Shown here: positions 32,530 through 44,544 of the stretch, one piece after another
Numbering within the stretch: the first letter of the stretch is position 1
Layout of the letters: every line of letters starts with the position of its first letter
Origin: Heliocidaris tuberculata
Lineage: Eukaryota; Echinodermata; Echinoidea; Camarodonta; Echinometridae
Assembly (NCBI GenBank): GCA_025618425.1
Contig: CM046842.1
Span: 27,615,668 to 27,679,667 of the forward strand
Direction: 5' to 3'
Length of the DNA stretch: 64,000 nucleotides
Made by a program: the position numbers and the translations under genes
The notes under the pieces: generated by a model
The model's database searches: none
What the model was told of the DNA's origin: nothing
What the model saw: the letters and a program-made list of their open reading frames with translations, nothing else

Positions 32530-34408
32530 GGGGGGGGGGGTATTAATCATTTGCTTTATATGCCAAACAATATAGTTTCTAACTCCTGAGATTTCCTTTA
32601 AAATGAAAAGGGTATTTTAAAAGCTTAGTACGTGTTTTAAATATTTGATTTAATTTTCTTTAATCCGAAAAGTACATTATTGCTCAAAGTGACTTATGTC
32701 TTATAAAGGGGCATTTTCTTATTTTTCAGATTGCGCCTTTTTTAAAGCATCATGAAAGTTGCTCGAACAAAATAACGGGGAATTATGTTACTTTTTAAGT
32801 GTAATAAACACCCCCCCCCCCACCCCACACACACAACACGATCTCTCTCTCTCTCTCTTCCCGCTTTTTTTAGGGGGATGTATAGGTCCATTGCTTCACT
32901 TGCGAAACAATGCAACATGCAGTTTTGAATGGGTAAGGTGGAATTATGGTTGAATAGAACATACCCTGACCACGCTGATGGGCCCAGTTTGAAAACAATG
33001 CCCCCTATGCCTCTTAGCGTTATTGATTCTTGGTTTAAAATGAACAAAAGGAGCTCTTTTCACTCCCACCCTCCCGCTTAAATGCGTGTCTTGTATTGTT
33101 CTTCTCCAAGGGCAGGACAATTGATACGGATTCTTATAATGCCGGTTAAGTTCATGAAAAGAGTTTAAAGGATCTGAATTCTTTACATGGGCAATATGTA
33201 TGCATAGGCTGTGATAACTCCTTGTCCTTGCCACCTGCTTGCGCTTTATCGTACAATGATTTATTGCGAAACCAGAATCAGCGTTTTGAAACAGTTATGA
33301 AACACAGTCTGAAAACGATGTATCATGATCCCTGAATTCTCTTTTCTCTATGCAAATTATAGTTCTGCTTCCTTTTTGTGACTTTTGTAATTGTGTTTCT
33401 GTGAAGAAAAAAAAAAGCTCCAGGTACATCTGCGTTTGGAACTAAATGGGTATCAACATGCTGATTTGTGGGACGCGACTAGCCTTTCTTTATTTTTGTT
33501 TAATCTTCAAAATTTCCAGGGGAAGCATCATATCATCAAAGTCACACCTTCCTCTCTGCTCCCAAACTTGGATTTGCTCACTTTAGTTTCTTTTGCGTTC
33601 ATTATGACTTGTATAACGTAAAACCTTTAAATAATGAACATTACACACACACACAAAAAAAAACAAAAACAAAACAAAATAATATAGGTAACCTGGCCCA
33701 ACGAGAGATAGCAATCGCTTTTGTGATTATTCTACCGGAAAGCATATGGTTTTCCGTTCGCGATAATGTCGGAATGTCGGCCTATATCAGTCTGTTTTTA
33801 TTTTTTATTTTCAACATTCATAAAATTATTTCATATGATATTAAACAATTCACCGCCATCAGCATGATGAAGTCTCTTTTAAAAATCCAATTCAGTAGGA
33901 CTATCAGTCACTTTCGCTTCGCGGCTAGTTTTAAGAAGCCATGATGGTATAATGGAGAATGTGACAGAATTTTATGGGAAAAGGAATGAGCGTCTGACCT
34001 TTTTTTTTTTTTTTTGTTAACGTAATATTTTTATTAAAGTCGAAAACTCCTGAGATTTCCTTTAAAATTGTTTTCCCCTTTTTTCTTCTTTTAGCTTGAT
34101 TAATACGTGTCTAAAATAACATACATTTAAAGTTTAAAGAGGTGCATTTTTCTATTATTTTTTTCCAGAGGGTGCATTTTATTTTAGCATCGTGAAGGAT
34201 GCGAAAACAAAATAAAACTGGGGAGGGTCTTGAAGTCTACGTAATACTTGTTAAGTGTAATTTTAACATGTTAACAATATAAATTAGGTAATTTCGATAT
34301 TTCGATTTCTAGTCACAGGTGAAATAGAATAATGCTCCGTAAATGCAACTACATGCACATGTAATGATATTGCTCCGTTTGCCCCCCCCCCCTCTCTCTC
34401 TCTATCTA

Positions 34409-34446
<38 letters not shown>

Positions 34447-34800
34447 CCTTTCTGGGGTTGGGGTATTAACTGTTTGCCTCACTTGCCAAATAATACATAA
34501 TCCTCATTTGTAATCATGCGGTTGTTGAATGTCTGAGTAAAGGTGAGAAGATCCTGCCCTGGTGAGCCCGCTATGAGGATATTATCCCAAAGCTTCTCGG
34601 CGCTATTTTGCTATTGATTCTTGCATTGGAAATGAACAAGAAGGAGCCCTTTTTTCACCCCCACCCTCCCGCTGAAATGCGTGTCTCGTTCTATTAATTC
34701 TCTAGGGTCAAGACAAGATTTATTCCGATTTTATTCATGCTGGTTAAGTATACGAAAAGAGTGTAAAATGGTTTCTTAGCATGGACAACGATTGCGTTTG
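32530..34800. repeat. Large diverged duplication inside the 5.4-kb element
   Basis: The block from 32580 (ACTCCTGAGATTTCCTTTAA) to about 33190 recurs from 34046 to about 34790, sharing AGTGTAAT, ATTGATTCTTG, CCCACCCTCCCGCT and GAAATGCGTGTCT words. A short third copy of its middle starts at about 32540. (CT)n, (CA)n and (AT)n tracts lie within. Confidence 0.6.
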
Positions 34801-35463
34801 CGGTGTCACAAATCCACCTTCAGGTCCGCGGCTAAAAGTCAACAAAAAGCCCGCGCAATGGTCAGCCCTGGGTCAGCCATTGACCAATGGAGCGAGCCTG
34901 TCACGTGACAGTGTACCGCTTGAGTAATTTCTTTTTGTTTGCACACGGCACGCTACTCTGCCTCATGCTCGAGAGGGCAAGTTCAAGGGGGAACGTTGCT
35001 AAGGAAGTTTCGAAGCGGGTCACGCTGAATTTCGCACCCTCGGGTTTTGCTTCGCACCCAAACTTTGAATGCGATTTTCTCCGTTATTTAGATTTCTATT
35101 CTGATACTTTCCGTGTTTTTAATCGCTTTTTACGATGACTTTTACTTGAGCAAAATAGAGTTGTTATACATCATTTTAAAGCTTATGAACCAGAGATTCT
35201 AGAGGATGTAAAATTAGACTTTTTGATATTTGCGACTTCCGCCTGAAACCGTCGTGCAGGGTCACAAATTTGCTCTCAGCCAATCAGATGCAAGGATTTC
35301 AGTAGCTTATAACAGTAATATTGGAACTTGTCATTGATGACAAGTTTTAGGAGACCCCCTCCGAAATGACATTTAACCGCTCCTATGCTCGCTAGTCTGC
35401 AAGCACAGACCCCAATTTGACACTTTATTAGAAAATCATTGTGTCTTGAGAGAAGCCTAACCC

Positions 35464-36062
35464 CCGGGGGGGGGGGGGGGCACTCGACCAAAAAAGTGGT
35501 GGATATGTGCCGCCGGCAAGACAAAAAAAGGGGGCTTCAGAACGAGCGTATCATGAAAATGATGGTCTTCGGAACTACTAACATTCTTGAAAACGGGGCT
35601 CTTTGGAACTGGATTACAATATAAATATGATGCTACGGAACTGGGCATTGTTTCACCAGACCGTCATAAGTACAGATTCGCCGACATCCCATTGAAACGC
35701 ATGTTAATTTTGATACACATGTTTCAATTGGATGTCGGCGAACTTGTACTTATGACCGTTTGATGAAACGCTACCCTGGTTCCCACACACGTACGAGCTC
35801 CCATTCGCTAAACATGTGTGTCATGGCAAGTCTATGGTGTCTTCGAAACGGGCCGGGGCGGGGCGGGCCGGCCGGCCAGAAAGGCCGGAACGACGAAATG
35901 GAAAAAAAAACACGGGAATTTGGAATGGTTTTCTCTCTTCTTTTTCTCAACAGGAAAAAAATGGTATGCTTTGGAACGGAAATTGAGTGTAAAAATGGGG
36001 GTCTACTCTGCGGCACATACCCACCGCACACTATATACTGAATGCCCCCCCCCCCCCCCGGG
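35464..36062 (+). mobile_element. GGGGGCACTC-headed TIR element, 9-bp TSD (GCCTAACCC)
   Basis: The ends are G run-CACTCGACC and GAATGCCCC-C run. GCCTAACCC is duplicated exactly at 35455-35463 and 36063-36071. The interior has the shared CGGAACTACTAACATT segment and a palindrome around GATGTCGGCGAAC. Confidence 0.8.
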
Positions 36063-36099
36063 GCCTAACCCAGGTTCCTACTCGTGTAAAGAGCAGCTA

Positions 36100-36241
36100 T
36101 AGTGTGTGTGTGTGTGTGCCCTTACTTAGATAGTCTTGTGGGGTATAGAGAACAAAAGAGCACAATGATGGCCTTTATTCTGTCATGCTTATGGGGTACA
36201 AAATACAATAGGGGAAATGAATAGAGTTCCCCACAAGTCAA

Positions 36242-36291
<50 letters not shown>

Positions 36292-36310
36292 TGTGTGTGT
36301 GTGTGTAATT
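36100..36310. repeat. (GT)n and (GA)n microsatellites
   Basis: GT runs at 36100-36117 and 36289-36306, and a GA run at 36253-36288. Confidence 0.9.
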
Positions 36311-36414
36311 TATATATGGCTATATATTTCATATTGACCATGTTATGTAATATGTTATGTAATATCTAGACGGAAGTTATGTAACCGTGCAGTTGATATT
36401 TCCAACTAGAATTA

Positions 36415-36712
36415 CAATGGATTTACCATGGTTTCCGCCGGAACTTTACTGTGGTAAAACCATTGTAAAACCATGGTTTTACTGTGGTTTTGACCGTGGT
36501 TTTATTGTGGTTTAGCCATGGCAGGGCCATGGTATTGCAATGGATCCATGGTGCGGTGATACCATGGTAAAACCCTGGTTTCGCCGAACCATGGTTTGAC
36601 CATGGTGAAACCATGGTTATGTATCATGGATTGAACCACGGTAAAACCATGTTGACCGGGGATTAAGTCATGGTGAATTTGCCATATGGTAAAGCCATGG
36701 TTTAAAAAAAAA
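36415..36712. repeat. Palindromic minisatellite (ACCATGGTTT)
   Basis: Many degenerate copies of ACCATGGTTTTACC in both orientations. The unit is itself a near-palindrome centred on CCATGG. Encoded frames (NHGFTMVKPWF-like) are artefacts. Confidence 0.75.
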
Positions 36713-36789
36713 AGAAAAAAGAAAAAAGCAATTGGGTTTTTACAGACGTGCATCAATCAGATATTATTATTTACGTCTGGTGAAGAAAT

Positions 36790-37850
36790 TTAACCTAATT
36801 TGGAACACATTACCAAACTATACCCCCCCCCCCTTTCTTCTTCTTCTTATTACCTGTGAATTTGATACCCTTTTTCTTGATTTTTGCTGTTTTTGATACC
36901 CTAAACGCGTAACCCGCGGGTTACGCGCCTAATGCTGAAAAAGTACCCTTTTTATCCGTTTTCGTGTACGCGGATGACCCCCTCCCCCCCAAACGTGTCA
37001 TATCTTTTTAGAACGCTACCGCAAGTCAGCATCTAATTAGTCTATCGGCAGTGAAAAAACAACATTTTTTAATAACATTTTTATAATACTGAATATTTTT
37101 TAGCTACTTTTGAGAAGGCAATACATTTTTCAAAATTTGATAACTTCTTAATTGATCAAAAGACCAATTAACACCAAAATTGCACAGCAAGAAGATTATT
37201 ATACTCAAAATAATGTTCTGAAAGTTTGAATTGAATTGAATAAAACACTCTTGAGTGATCATACTCAGAAGGTAAGAAAATGTTTTTTTTTTACATATAG
37301 AGCATTGGGGGGGAGCGTTTTCAAAGGGTACTTTGGGGTTTCATTTCAGGGGGTCTTACACCTCCTTCCCGATGGAAAATTTTGTCAGTTTTTATGTTTT
37401 TGGAATGTACATCCGTAGCTCTTCCTTCTGACAAAAATTTGGTCCCTGGGCTTCAAGGGAAAAATTGACCCTAGTTTTTAGGGGCCGTCTGACACCCTAT
37501 CCCGACGGAAATTTATGTCAGATTTTTTTGTTTTGTAATTTCCAGTTACACTGATTCCTACTGACAAAGTTTGGTGCATGGGGGAGATGGCGTTTAAGGG
37601 GTCAAAAGTTATTGGTAAAATGGGGTAACTATTTCGGGACAGGCTCCTGGCCTACTATTAGTAGATACGTGAACCCAGTTTCCCTACTCTTCAGGTTTGG
37701 CTTACTAATGTATATTTATCTAAATTACCCTTTTCTGAGGTCGCACGGCAGCCGAGCAGAGCATTTTTGAGAAATATAATTGATGAGGTTTTAATTAATA
37801 CTTACCATCAATTAATTTCGTCACCTAGCTTAAAGGTCATATATATATAT
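36790..37850. other. Unassigned intergenic stretch
   Basis: A C run near 36823, then AT-rich DNA. From about 37300 to 37620 there is a repeated style of TTTGGGGTT/GGGGCCGTCTGACACC words. I see no gene here. Confidence 0.4.
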
Positions 37851-37853
37851 ATA

Positions 37854-38551
<698 letters not shown>

Positions 38552-39637
38552 ATGTAGAAAATAAAGTTCACAACATCGTATAGAATACACACACGAGGAG
38601 CATGTTTTTAACTTCACAAGCGCTTTCGATTTATTTTCTTCAGGTGAAGTGAGCCTTTGATAGTTTTACATGACTTTATATACAAGTATAATCAAGGAAA
38701 TACAGTAATATTCAAATGAGGACGAGGTTTTTAACATTGTCCTATAGTTGTTTTTACGACATGATTAATCTTAATCTTAATCTTAATCTTAGATTAAGCG
38801 TTGTAAGTAGGAAATCTTCTATGTTCAGTTTGTTTGAGAATCTTAATCCATACAACTCAACACATCGTAAAGTTACACAAAGATTCTTAATGATGTAAAA
38901 CATCTAATATTTCCTGTGTTCATGGGAATAACAAACAAAGGTGGGTGACTGTAAAAAAATAACAAAGGAAAAAGATATAGGTTATAGGATATTTCCCAGC
39001 ATTCGGATTGAACGTGCATAGTCTTAAGAAGAGAAAGACATAGAGTGATGGGTGGGGGGGGGGGGGGGGGCAGGGCAGAAGAGAGAGAGAGAGAGGAGGA
39101 GAGAGAGAGAGCGAGGAAAAAGAGGGGGAAAAAAACAAACAAAACAAACAGGGGTAACGAGAGAGGGAAGGGCAGAAGGGAAAGAGAGAGAGAGAGAGAG
39201 AGAACGAGAAGAGAGATGGTAAAAGATGCATATGGTATCGTTTCCTGGATTACATAATTATTCCCATGAACACAGGAAATATTAGATGTTTTACATCATT
39301 AAGAATCTTTGTGTAACTTTACGATGTGTTGAGTTGTATGGATTAAGATTCTCAAACAAACCGAACATAGAAGATTTCCTACTTACAACGCTTAATCTAA
39401 GATTAAGATTAAGATTAAGATTAATCATGTCGTAAAAACAACTATAGGACAATGTTAAAAACCTCGTCCTCATTTGAATATTACTGTATTTCCTTGATTA
39501 TACTTGTATATAAAGTCATGTAAAACTATCAAAGGCTCACTTCACCTGAAGAAAATAAATCGAAAGCGCTTGTGAAGTTAAAAACATGCTCCTCGTGTGT
39601 GTATTCTATACGATGTTGTGAACTTTATTTTCTACAT
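38552..39637. repeat. 380-bp near-perfect inverted repeat with 326-bp GA-rich spacer
   Basis: Arms 38552-38931 and 39258-39637 pair at a constant coordinate sum (78189), so no indels, and I saw one mismatch. The outer part carries ACCTGAAGAAAATAAATCGA then AAGCGCTTGTGAAG, the style of Penelope-like terminal repeats. Each arm has a TTAATC x4 tandem, which lies beside an ORF that is identical in both arms except at one site. The spacer is (GA)n/(G)n low complexity. Confidence 0.75.
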
Positions 39638-39684
39638 ATCTTTAACACTGCATTTCGTCGGAACTTTGTTCCTGTGAACATTTT

Positions 39685-39689
<5 letters not shown>

Positions 39690-39743
<54 letters not shown>

Positions 39744-39762
39744 GTATATATATATATATATG

Positions 39763-39807
<45 letters not shown>

Positions 39808-39852
39808 CCCATATATATAAATATATATATATTTATATATATATATATATAT
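39690..39852. repeat. (AT)n with GGGTATA interruptions, right side
   Basis: A mirrored counterpart of the run at 38409-38551. Confidence 0.9.
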
Positions 39853-40309
39853 TGGTTGACAATGATTCCAAAAAGTTTTTTTTTAATATTATAACTATAT
39901 TTTTCTCGCGGCACCACTAGCGACGCACTGATCGAGGCACCCCAATGTGAAAAAAAAATGCTGGTTTGAAGCCCTAACTTTTTAGGTACAATTTTTCAAA
40001 GGGATGATCTTTTCTAATGCCCACATGAATTGTGCAGTTGTCAACCCCACACCCCCACCGATTGGTAAATTCTAAATTTTCCTCTTATGTACGGCAGAGA
40101 TTTGCCTCCTTGTTCTAATGTTCTAAATAGTCTCCATTTTATATTTTGCTAATCAACCATAATAGGCCCACTGACGTCGTTAATTATAGTGAAAATGATA
40201 TCGTCGTCACCATTAAATAGATAAGAACATTTTGATATTTGATCATCGTTTAGAATTACTTCGTCATCAAACTTACGCATACATATATATTAAAAGAAAA
40301 TTACGAAAA

Positions 40310-40700
40310 GCCTAATAATTAAACTCCTGCAATACTAGCAGCTGCCCGAATACTGGCAATTTTAAAATTCTCGGCGTAGGGGGCTCCTCTACCCGCATGG
40401 TATACCTATTACCATTAATGCAAATTCACATTTGTCAATTTAATTTTGTGTTCATTAACTTGACCTTTGACCTTGTTTTCAGTGCAGTTGTTTACCAAAA
40501 CAGATGCCACTGTTTTCAACACCTTTACAAGATAGACTACAAAAACGGTGACGTCCACACATCCCGGTCGATTATCGTTCATTGCATAACATGTTAATAA
40601 TAATACCGATTGTTCATGGGCAAGTCTGAAGGATAGATTAGCCGATGTGAAAGCGTGCTTTCTAGTACAACAATCGACATTCTTAACATCAGGAATGCAA
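40310..40700 (+). promoter_or_regulatory. Orphan copy of the ZP upstream block
   Basis: GGGGGCTCCTCTACCCGCAT and CATTAATGCAAATTCACATT match about 51595-51660. The TTGACCTTTGACCTTGTTTT to AGGATAGATTAGCCGATGTG segment matches 4995-5180 and 53370-53460. No signal-peptide exon follows within the next several kb. I infer a relic of a third gene unit or a dispersed duplication of the flank. Confidence 0.5.
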
Positions 40701-40951
40701 TTATAGATGCAATTATAGAAGGAAAATGATGAACTTTCTGCCTGTCTTGTTTCGACATTAACTATAATAATGAATACATATGTTCAATAATAATAAAAAA
40801 AAAAAATGTCTTTCTTCGCCAGTACGTTGTATAGTAAAATGTACCAAATAAGTAAATAGACGGTCTTGCTTCGACTCCTGACTGCTTCATCCTATTATTC
40901 ACACAATATCACTTCTCAAAACGTCGTGTGTGACTTGCTTCTGATTTGAAC

Positions 40952-41541
40952 CCCCCCCCCCCCCGGGGGGGGGGGCACTCGACCCAAAAAGTGGTGGGTA
41001 TGTGCCGCCGGCAAGACAAAAAAAGGGGGCTTCGGAACGAGCGTATCATGAAAAGGATGGTCTTCGGAACTACTAACATTTTTGAAAACGGGGCTCTTTG
41101 GAACTGGATTACAATATAAATATGATGCTACGGAACTGCCCATTGTTTCACCCAACCGTCATAAGTACAGGTTCGCCGACATCCCATTGAAACGCATGTT
41201 AATTTTTATACACGCGTTTCAATGGGATGTTGGCGAACTTGTACTTATGACCGTTTGATGAAATGCTACCCTGGTTCGCACACACAAGCTCCCATTCGCT
41301 AAATACACTGGTGTCTTTGAAATGGGCCGGGGCGGGGCGGGCCGGTCAGAACGGCCAGAACGACGGAATGGAAAAAAAAAAGGTGCTTTGGAATGGTTTT
41401 CTCTCTACTTTTTCTCAACAGGAAAAAAATGGTATGCTTTGGAACGGAAATTGAGTGTAAAAATGGGGGTATTCTGGGCGGCACCTACCCACCGCACACT
41501 ATATACTGAGTGCCCCATTCTCCCCCCCCCCCCCCCCCCCG
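40952..41541 (+). mobile_element. GGGGGCACTC-headed TIR element, 9-bp TSD (GATTTGAAC)
   Basis: Close relative of 35464-36062, with the same internal order including the GATGT(C/T)GGCGAAC palindrome. Exact GATTTGAAC flanks are at 40943-40951 and 41542-41550. Confidence 0.82.
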
Positions 41542-41875
41542 GATTTGAACTCGCCGTATTATTATGTCACGCCCACTGCGTTTTATTCGCAGTTAACAAT
41601 TTGCGCTCGCACAGCGCGTATTAACTTAGTCCTGCGCATATGAAACCATTGTGCACGAAGTGGATGATCTTTCCAATTATTCAATTTCCGCAATATGTTC
41701 TTTAACCAGTTTTAATTTGTCTTTGTCTTTAACTTTTAGTCCTGCATTCGCATGTGACATACTATGCGCAAAAAACCTCTTAATAGACGATTAGGCATAT
41801 CATTTGTCAATCGGCCTATTATCATTCAAATTAAAAGCATGACTTTTTCGACGTCTGTTCCCTATAGAGCTTAAA

Positions 41876-42072
41876 AGGCTGGTCACACTTGTCCAATAAT
41901 GATAACGATGACGACATTTTTCATTAAAGGTACACCCCAGAGCTTTCCTACTATTAACATACACGAGCATATACTCGTAAGTAAACGCCTTATACATTTT
42001 ATAGTAGGAGTACCTTTTATTCAAAATCTCATTATCGCTCTCGTTATCGGACAAATGCGACAAGCCCTTTAG
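41876..42072. mobile_element. TA-flanked MITE (TGTCCGATAACGATAACG family), copy 1
   Basis: AAAGGCTGGTCACACTTGTC, then ATAATGATAACGATGACG, at left; CTCGTTATCGGACAAATGCG, then ACAAGCCCTT, at right. TA lies outside each end. It is a Tc1/mariner-type non-autonomous element of about 200 bp. Confidence 0.7.
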
Positions 42073-42142
42073 TCAGCCCGATGTCTTTTAAGGGCTGAAC
42101 AGGCTTGTCCGATAACGATAACGATAACGCGATTTTTCATTA

Positions 42143-42352
42143 AAGGAGGTGCCGTGGTCCAGTGGTTTAAGGCGCTTGACTGGACATGCGAGGATCGGGC
42201 GTTCGATCCCCGGCACGGCACTTATGCCCTTGAGCAAGGCATTTTATCTACATTGCTCTTTTATCGTACATCAAATAAATGAAGTGCTATAGGCATATTG
42301 ATACCAACGTGTGCATGTGTGTTATTAAAAAAAAAAAAAAAAAAAAAAAAAT
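42143..42352 (+). repeat. tRNA-derived SINE (+)
   Basis: The tRNA-like head has complementary ends GTGCCGT and ACGGCAC, a GTCCAGTGGTTTAAGG A box and a CGTTCGATCCCCGG B box. It is followed by CCTTGAGCAAGGCATTTTAT and a poly-A run ending at 42352. The cloverleaf is imperfect, so this is not a functional tRNA gene. Confidence 0.7.
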
Positions 42353-42489
42353 TAAAGGTACACTCTACAGCTGCCCTACTATTAGCATACACGGACATAC
42401 TCACACGTACACAAAACATAGTAGGGTATACTTTTTTTTAAAAAGAAACACACACGCGCACACCCACACACGCACACACGTTGGTATTA

Positions 42490-42650
42490 ATATGCGAAAC
42501 AACATTTCTTTAATGTACAATAAAAGAGCAATGTAGATAAAATGCCTTGCGCAATGACCTACTTGTAAGTGCCGTGTCGGGGATCGAACCGACGATCTTC
42601 CTATTTTCATTCAAGTGTTTAAACCACTCGACTACGACCTCTTTATACCT
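42490..42650 (-). repeat. tRNA-derived SINE (-)
   Basis: Inverted relative of the SINE at 42143: CGGTTCGATCCCCGACACGG (on the - strand) and AAGGCATTTTATCTACATTG. The tRNA head is more diverged (GAGTGGTTTAAACAC). Confidence 0.65.
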
Positions 42651-42887
42651 TTAATTGAAAATCTCGTTATCTCTGTCGTTATCGGACAAGTCTGACCAGC
42701 CCTTAACGTATAAACACCAGTTTGCATGCATTCTATATTCCAAGTACCAAATGCATTTATAAAAAAGTAGAACAAAAATTTAATTAAAAACAATTCCAAA
42801 AATAGCAAATAATACATCGCGGATCAAATATTCACACAGTTAATGGTGGAGGACACATATCTCTTATGTATAGTATCAATATACCGG

Positions 42888-42895
<8 letters not shown>

Positions 42896-42930
<35 letters not shown>
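42896..42930. repeat. (AT)n microsatellite
   Basis: An AT run directly beside the left Penelope-type terminal repeat. Confidence 0.85.
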
Positions 42931-42944
42931 GTATATATGTATGA

Positions 42945-43767
42945 TAAATGAAGACACTCCGTAAACAAGTTAAAATACGAATTTTCGCCCCTAGGGCTTT
43001 ATCAAGTATGATAATATTTTGAAATGAAACACAATAATTTCATTCAAAACAAAGATGCGTTAAATATGCACACGCATACATCACATGCGCTAAAGCGCAA
43101 GATACATGTGCGTCACAATGAATGAATACGTCACAAGTTTTCATGTACTACCACTAATGTTGTCTATGCCATCACATGCAACTCCTGCTCCAAGATCTGT
43201 GTCGGGGAAACGAAGAGGAGGATGGCTGACTGGGCAACTGAGCATCTGAGGTCCATTAAACTCAAGACGCCAGGTCTGCCAATGGCACAGTATTTTAACA
43301 TGTCGGGTCACAACATCAGTGATTTTAAGATCTGCGGAGTGCTTCTAAGATGCCACGGGAGTACAGACGAAGACCGCAAGATACGAAAGGAATGGTTAAT
43401 CTACCGGCTGGGCTGCCTACAGCCACATGGACTTAATGTTTCATTTTATTTCTTTCCCCGTTCTTAGACAGTTTGTCCTTTTCTCTCTCGCTCTCTCTCT
43501 CTCTCTCTCCCTCTCTCTATTTTTTCCTCTCTTCTCCCCAACCCCTCTTTCTCTCTCTCTCTCTCTCTTTTGTGACGTATTCATTCATTGTGACGCACAG
43601 GTATATATCTTGCGCTTTAGCGCATTTGATGTATGCGTATGCATATTTGACGCATCTTTCTTTTCAATGAAATTATTGTGTTTCATTTTAAAATATTATC
43701 ATACCTGATAAAGCCTTAACGGCGAAAATTCGTATTTTGACTTATTTACGGAGTTTCTTCATTCATT
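42945..43767 (+). mobile_element. Penelope-like element fragment between inverted terminal repeats
   Basis: About 190-bp inverted arms (42945-43136 and 43569-43767) share GCGCTAAAGCGC, GACGCATCTTT/AAAGATGCGT, GATAAAGCC..GGCGAAAATTCG and ACGGAGT words. Between them lies an open GIY-YIG domain followed by (CT)n. Penelope-like elements have a reverse transcriptase plus GIY-YIG endonuclease and are often flanked by inverted or direct terminal repeats; here the reverse transcriptase is absent. Confidence 0.75.
43141..43467 (+). pseudogene. GIY-YIG endonuclease domain of a Penelope-like element (C-terminal piece)
   Basis: The frame reads NVVYAITCNSCSKICVGETK, then EHLRSIKLKT, PMAQYFNMSGHNISDFKICG and LGCLQPHGLN, stopping at 43467. 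VVY and CVGE stand where GIY and YIG occur; the EHL, the FN..GH..SDF stretch and the LGTL.P.GLN-like end are typical of Penelope GIY-YIG domains. The reverse transcriptase that should precede it is missing, so this is a truncated remnant, although this part has no stops. Confidence 0.78.
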
Positions 43768-43769
43768 GT

Positions 43770-44540
43770 TTGCGATCAGGCCCCTAAAGCTCCGCCATCT
43801 TGTCGGGGTCCATTAGAAGGCCCGATAAGCACCTTTGCATAATTCATGAGCGTAAATGCATGATTCATTTTGTAAGATGCTCCCCGAGAGTAGCATTAGT
43901 TTGTACGCGGTATGAAACACATTACGCGCATCAGCTTAGAGCATGCGCAGTAAGAAAGGTCAAATTCAGTAATATATGCATTTATGGTAATGTATTCATC
44001 GCTTCAACGTACAGATTCGGCGAATCAGCGTCGGCAATTTCTAATTGTGGCAGACGGTACTCGGTCAATGCACTTTAATTGTAATCGATCTCCGAATCAA
44101 AATATATCGCTTTGCAAATTTGTAAACAAGTAAATAAAGCTAAAAATGTAACCGGACAGACCGAATCAAATCATGGATACAGGTCATGTAAAAATAAATG
44201 TAAAGTACTTGACACGTCACCAGTGGCATAAGTCTCTTTTGTTGTTGATATACTTAATACTGGTGAATATATTCATTTGATATGCATAAAGGATAATGAT
44301 AAATAAATGAATAAATAAATGAAACATATATGTATAATGAAAAAAAAAAAACCCTATTGCAGTGTAGGATTTTTTTTCAGGGATGGTTTTCATAACAGAA
44401 AGGATAATCTTCATTTGGGGGTGAGGGAATGGGGTCCTTTAGTTAATTGAGTTTTTTCTTTAACTTTTTAGTTAGTCTTGATGTAAATGATTTTTTTTTT
44501 TTAAGTGTATGTTTGTTCTTTGTTAGAAGGGATTTTTAAT
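43770..44540. other. Unassigned intergenic DNA
   Basis: AT-rich with poly-A and poly-T runs near 44340 and 44490. The 92-codon frame at 43800 has no recognisable features. Nothing further seen. Confidence 0.4.
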
Positions 44541-44544
44541 GTTA

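Larger units (their letters stand above)
29848..35265. mobile_element. 5.4-kb TIR element inserted into a Harbinger MITE
   Basis: The left end, GTGACCGCTCACGACGAAAC then AGGCGGAAGTCGCAA, and the complemented right end, GTGACCCTGCACGACGGTTT then CAGGCGGAAGTCGCAA, form TIRs of about 36 bp. AAAT lies outside each end (29844-29847, 35266-35269), and removing the element with one AAAT restores the intact MITE seen at 24356. The interior is non-coding, with degenerate tandem repeats, microsatellites and a G-tract repeat fragment, so it is non-autonomous or decayed. The true TSD could be 2-4 bp. Confidence 0.75.
42089..42710. mobile_element. TA-type MITE copy 2, enlarged by two inverted SINEs
   Basis: The outer ends AAGGGCTGAACAGGCTTGTC and its near complement CAAGTCTGACCAGCCCTT match the MITE at 41876. 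Between the TIRs lie SINEs in opposite orientation at 42143 and 42505 and a poly-A run at 42328-42352. Confidence 0.6.

Noticed and set aside
38716..39473. Identical 60-codon frames on opposite strands
   Set aside because: They lie in the two arms of the 380-bp inverted repeat and contain a TTAATC tandem; no coding features.
42143..42215. Functional tRNA gene
   Set aside because: Acceptor ends pair, but the anticodon stem is imperfect and a SINE body with poly-A follows, so it is a SINE head.
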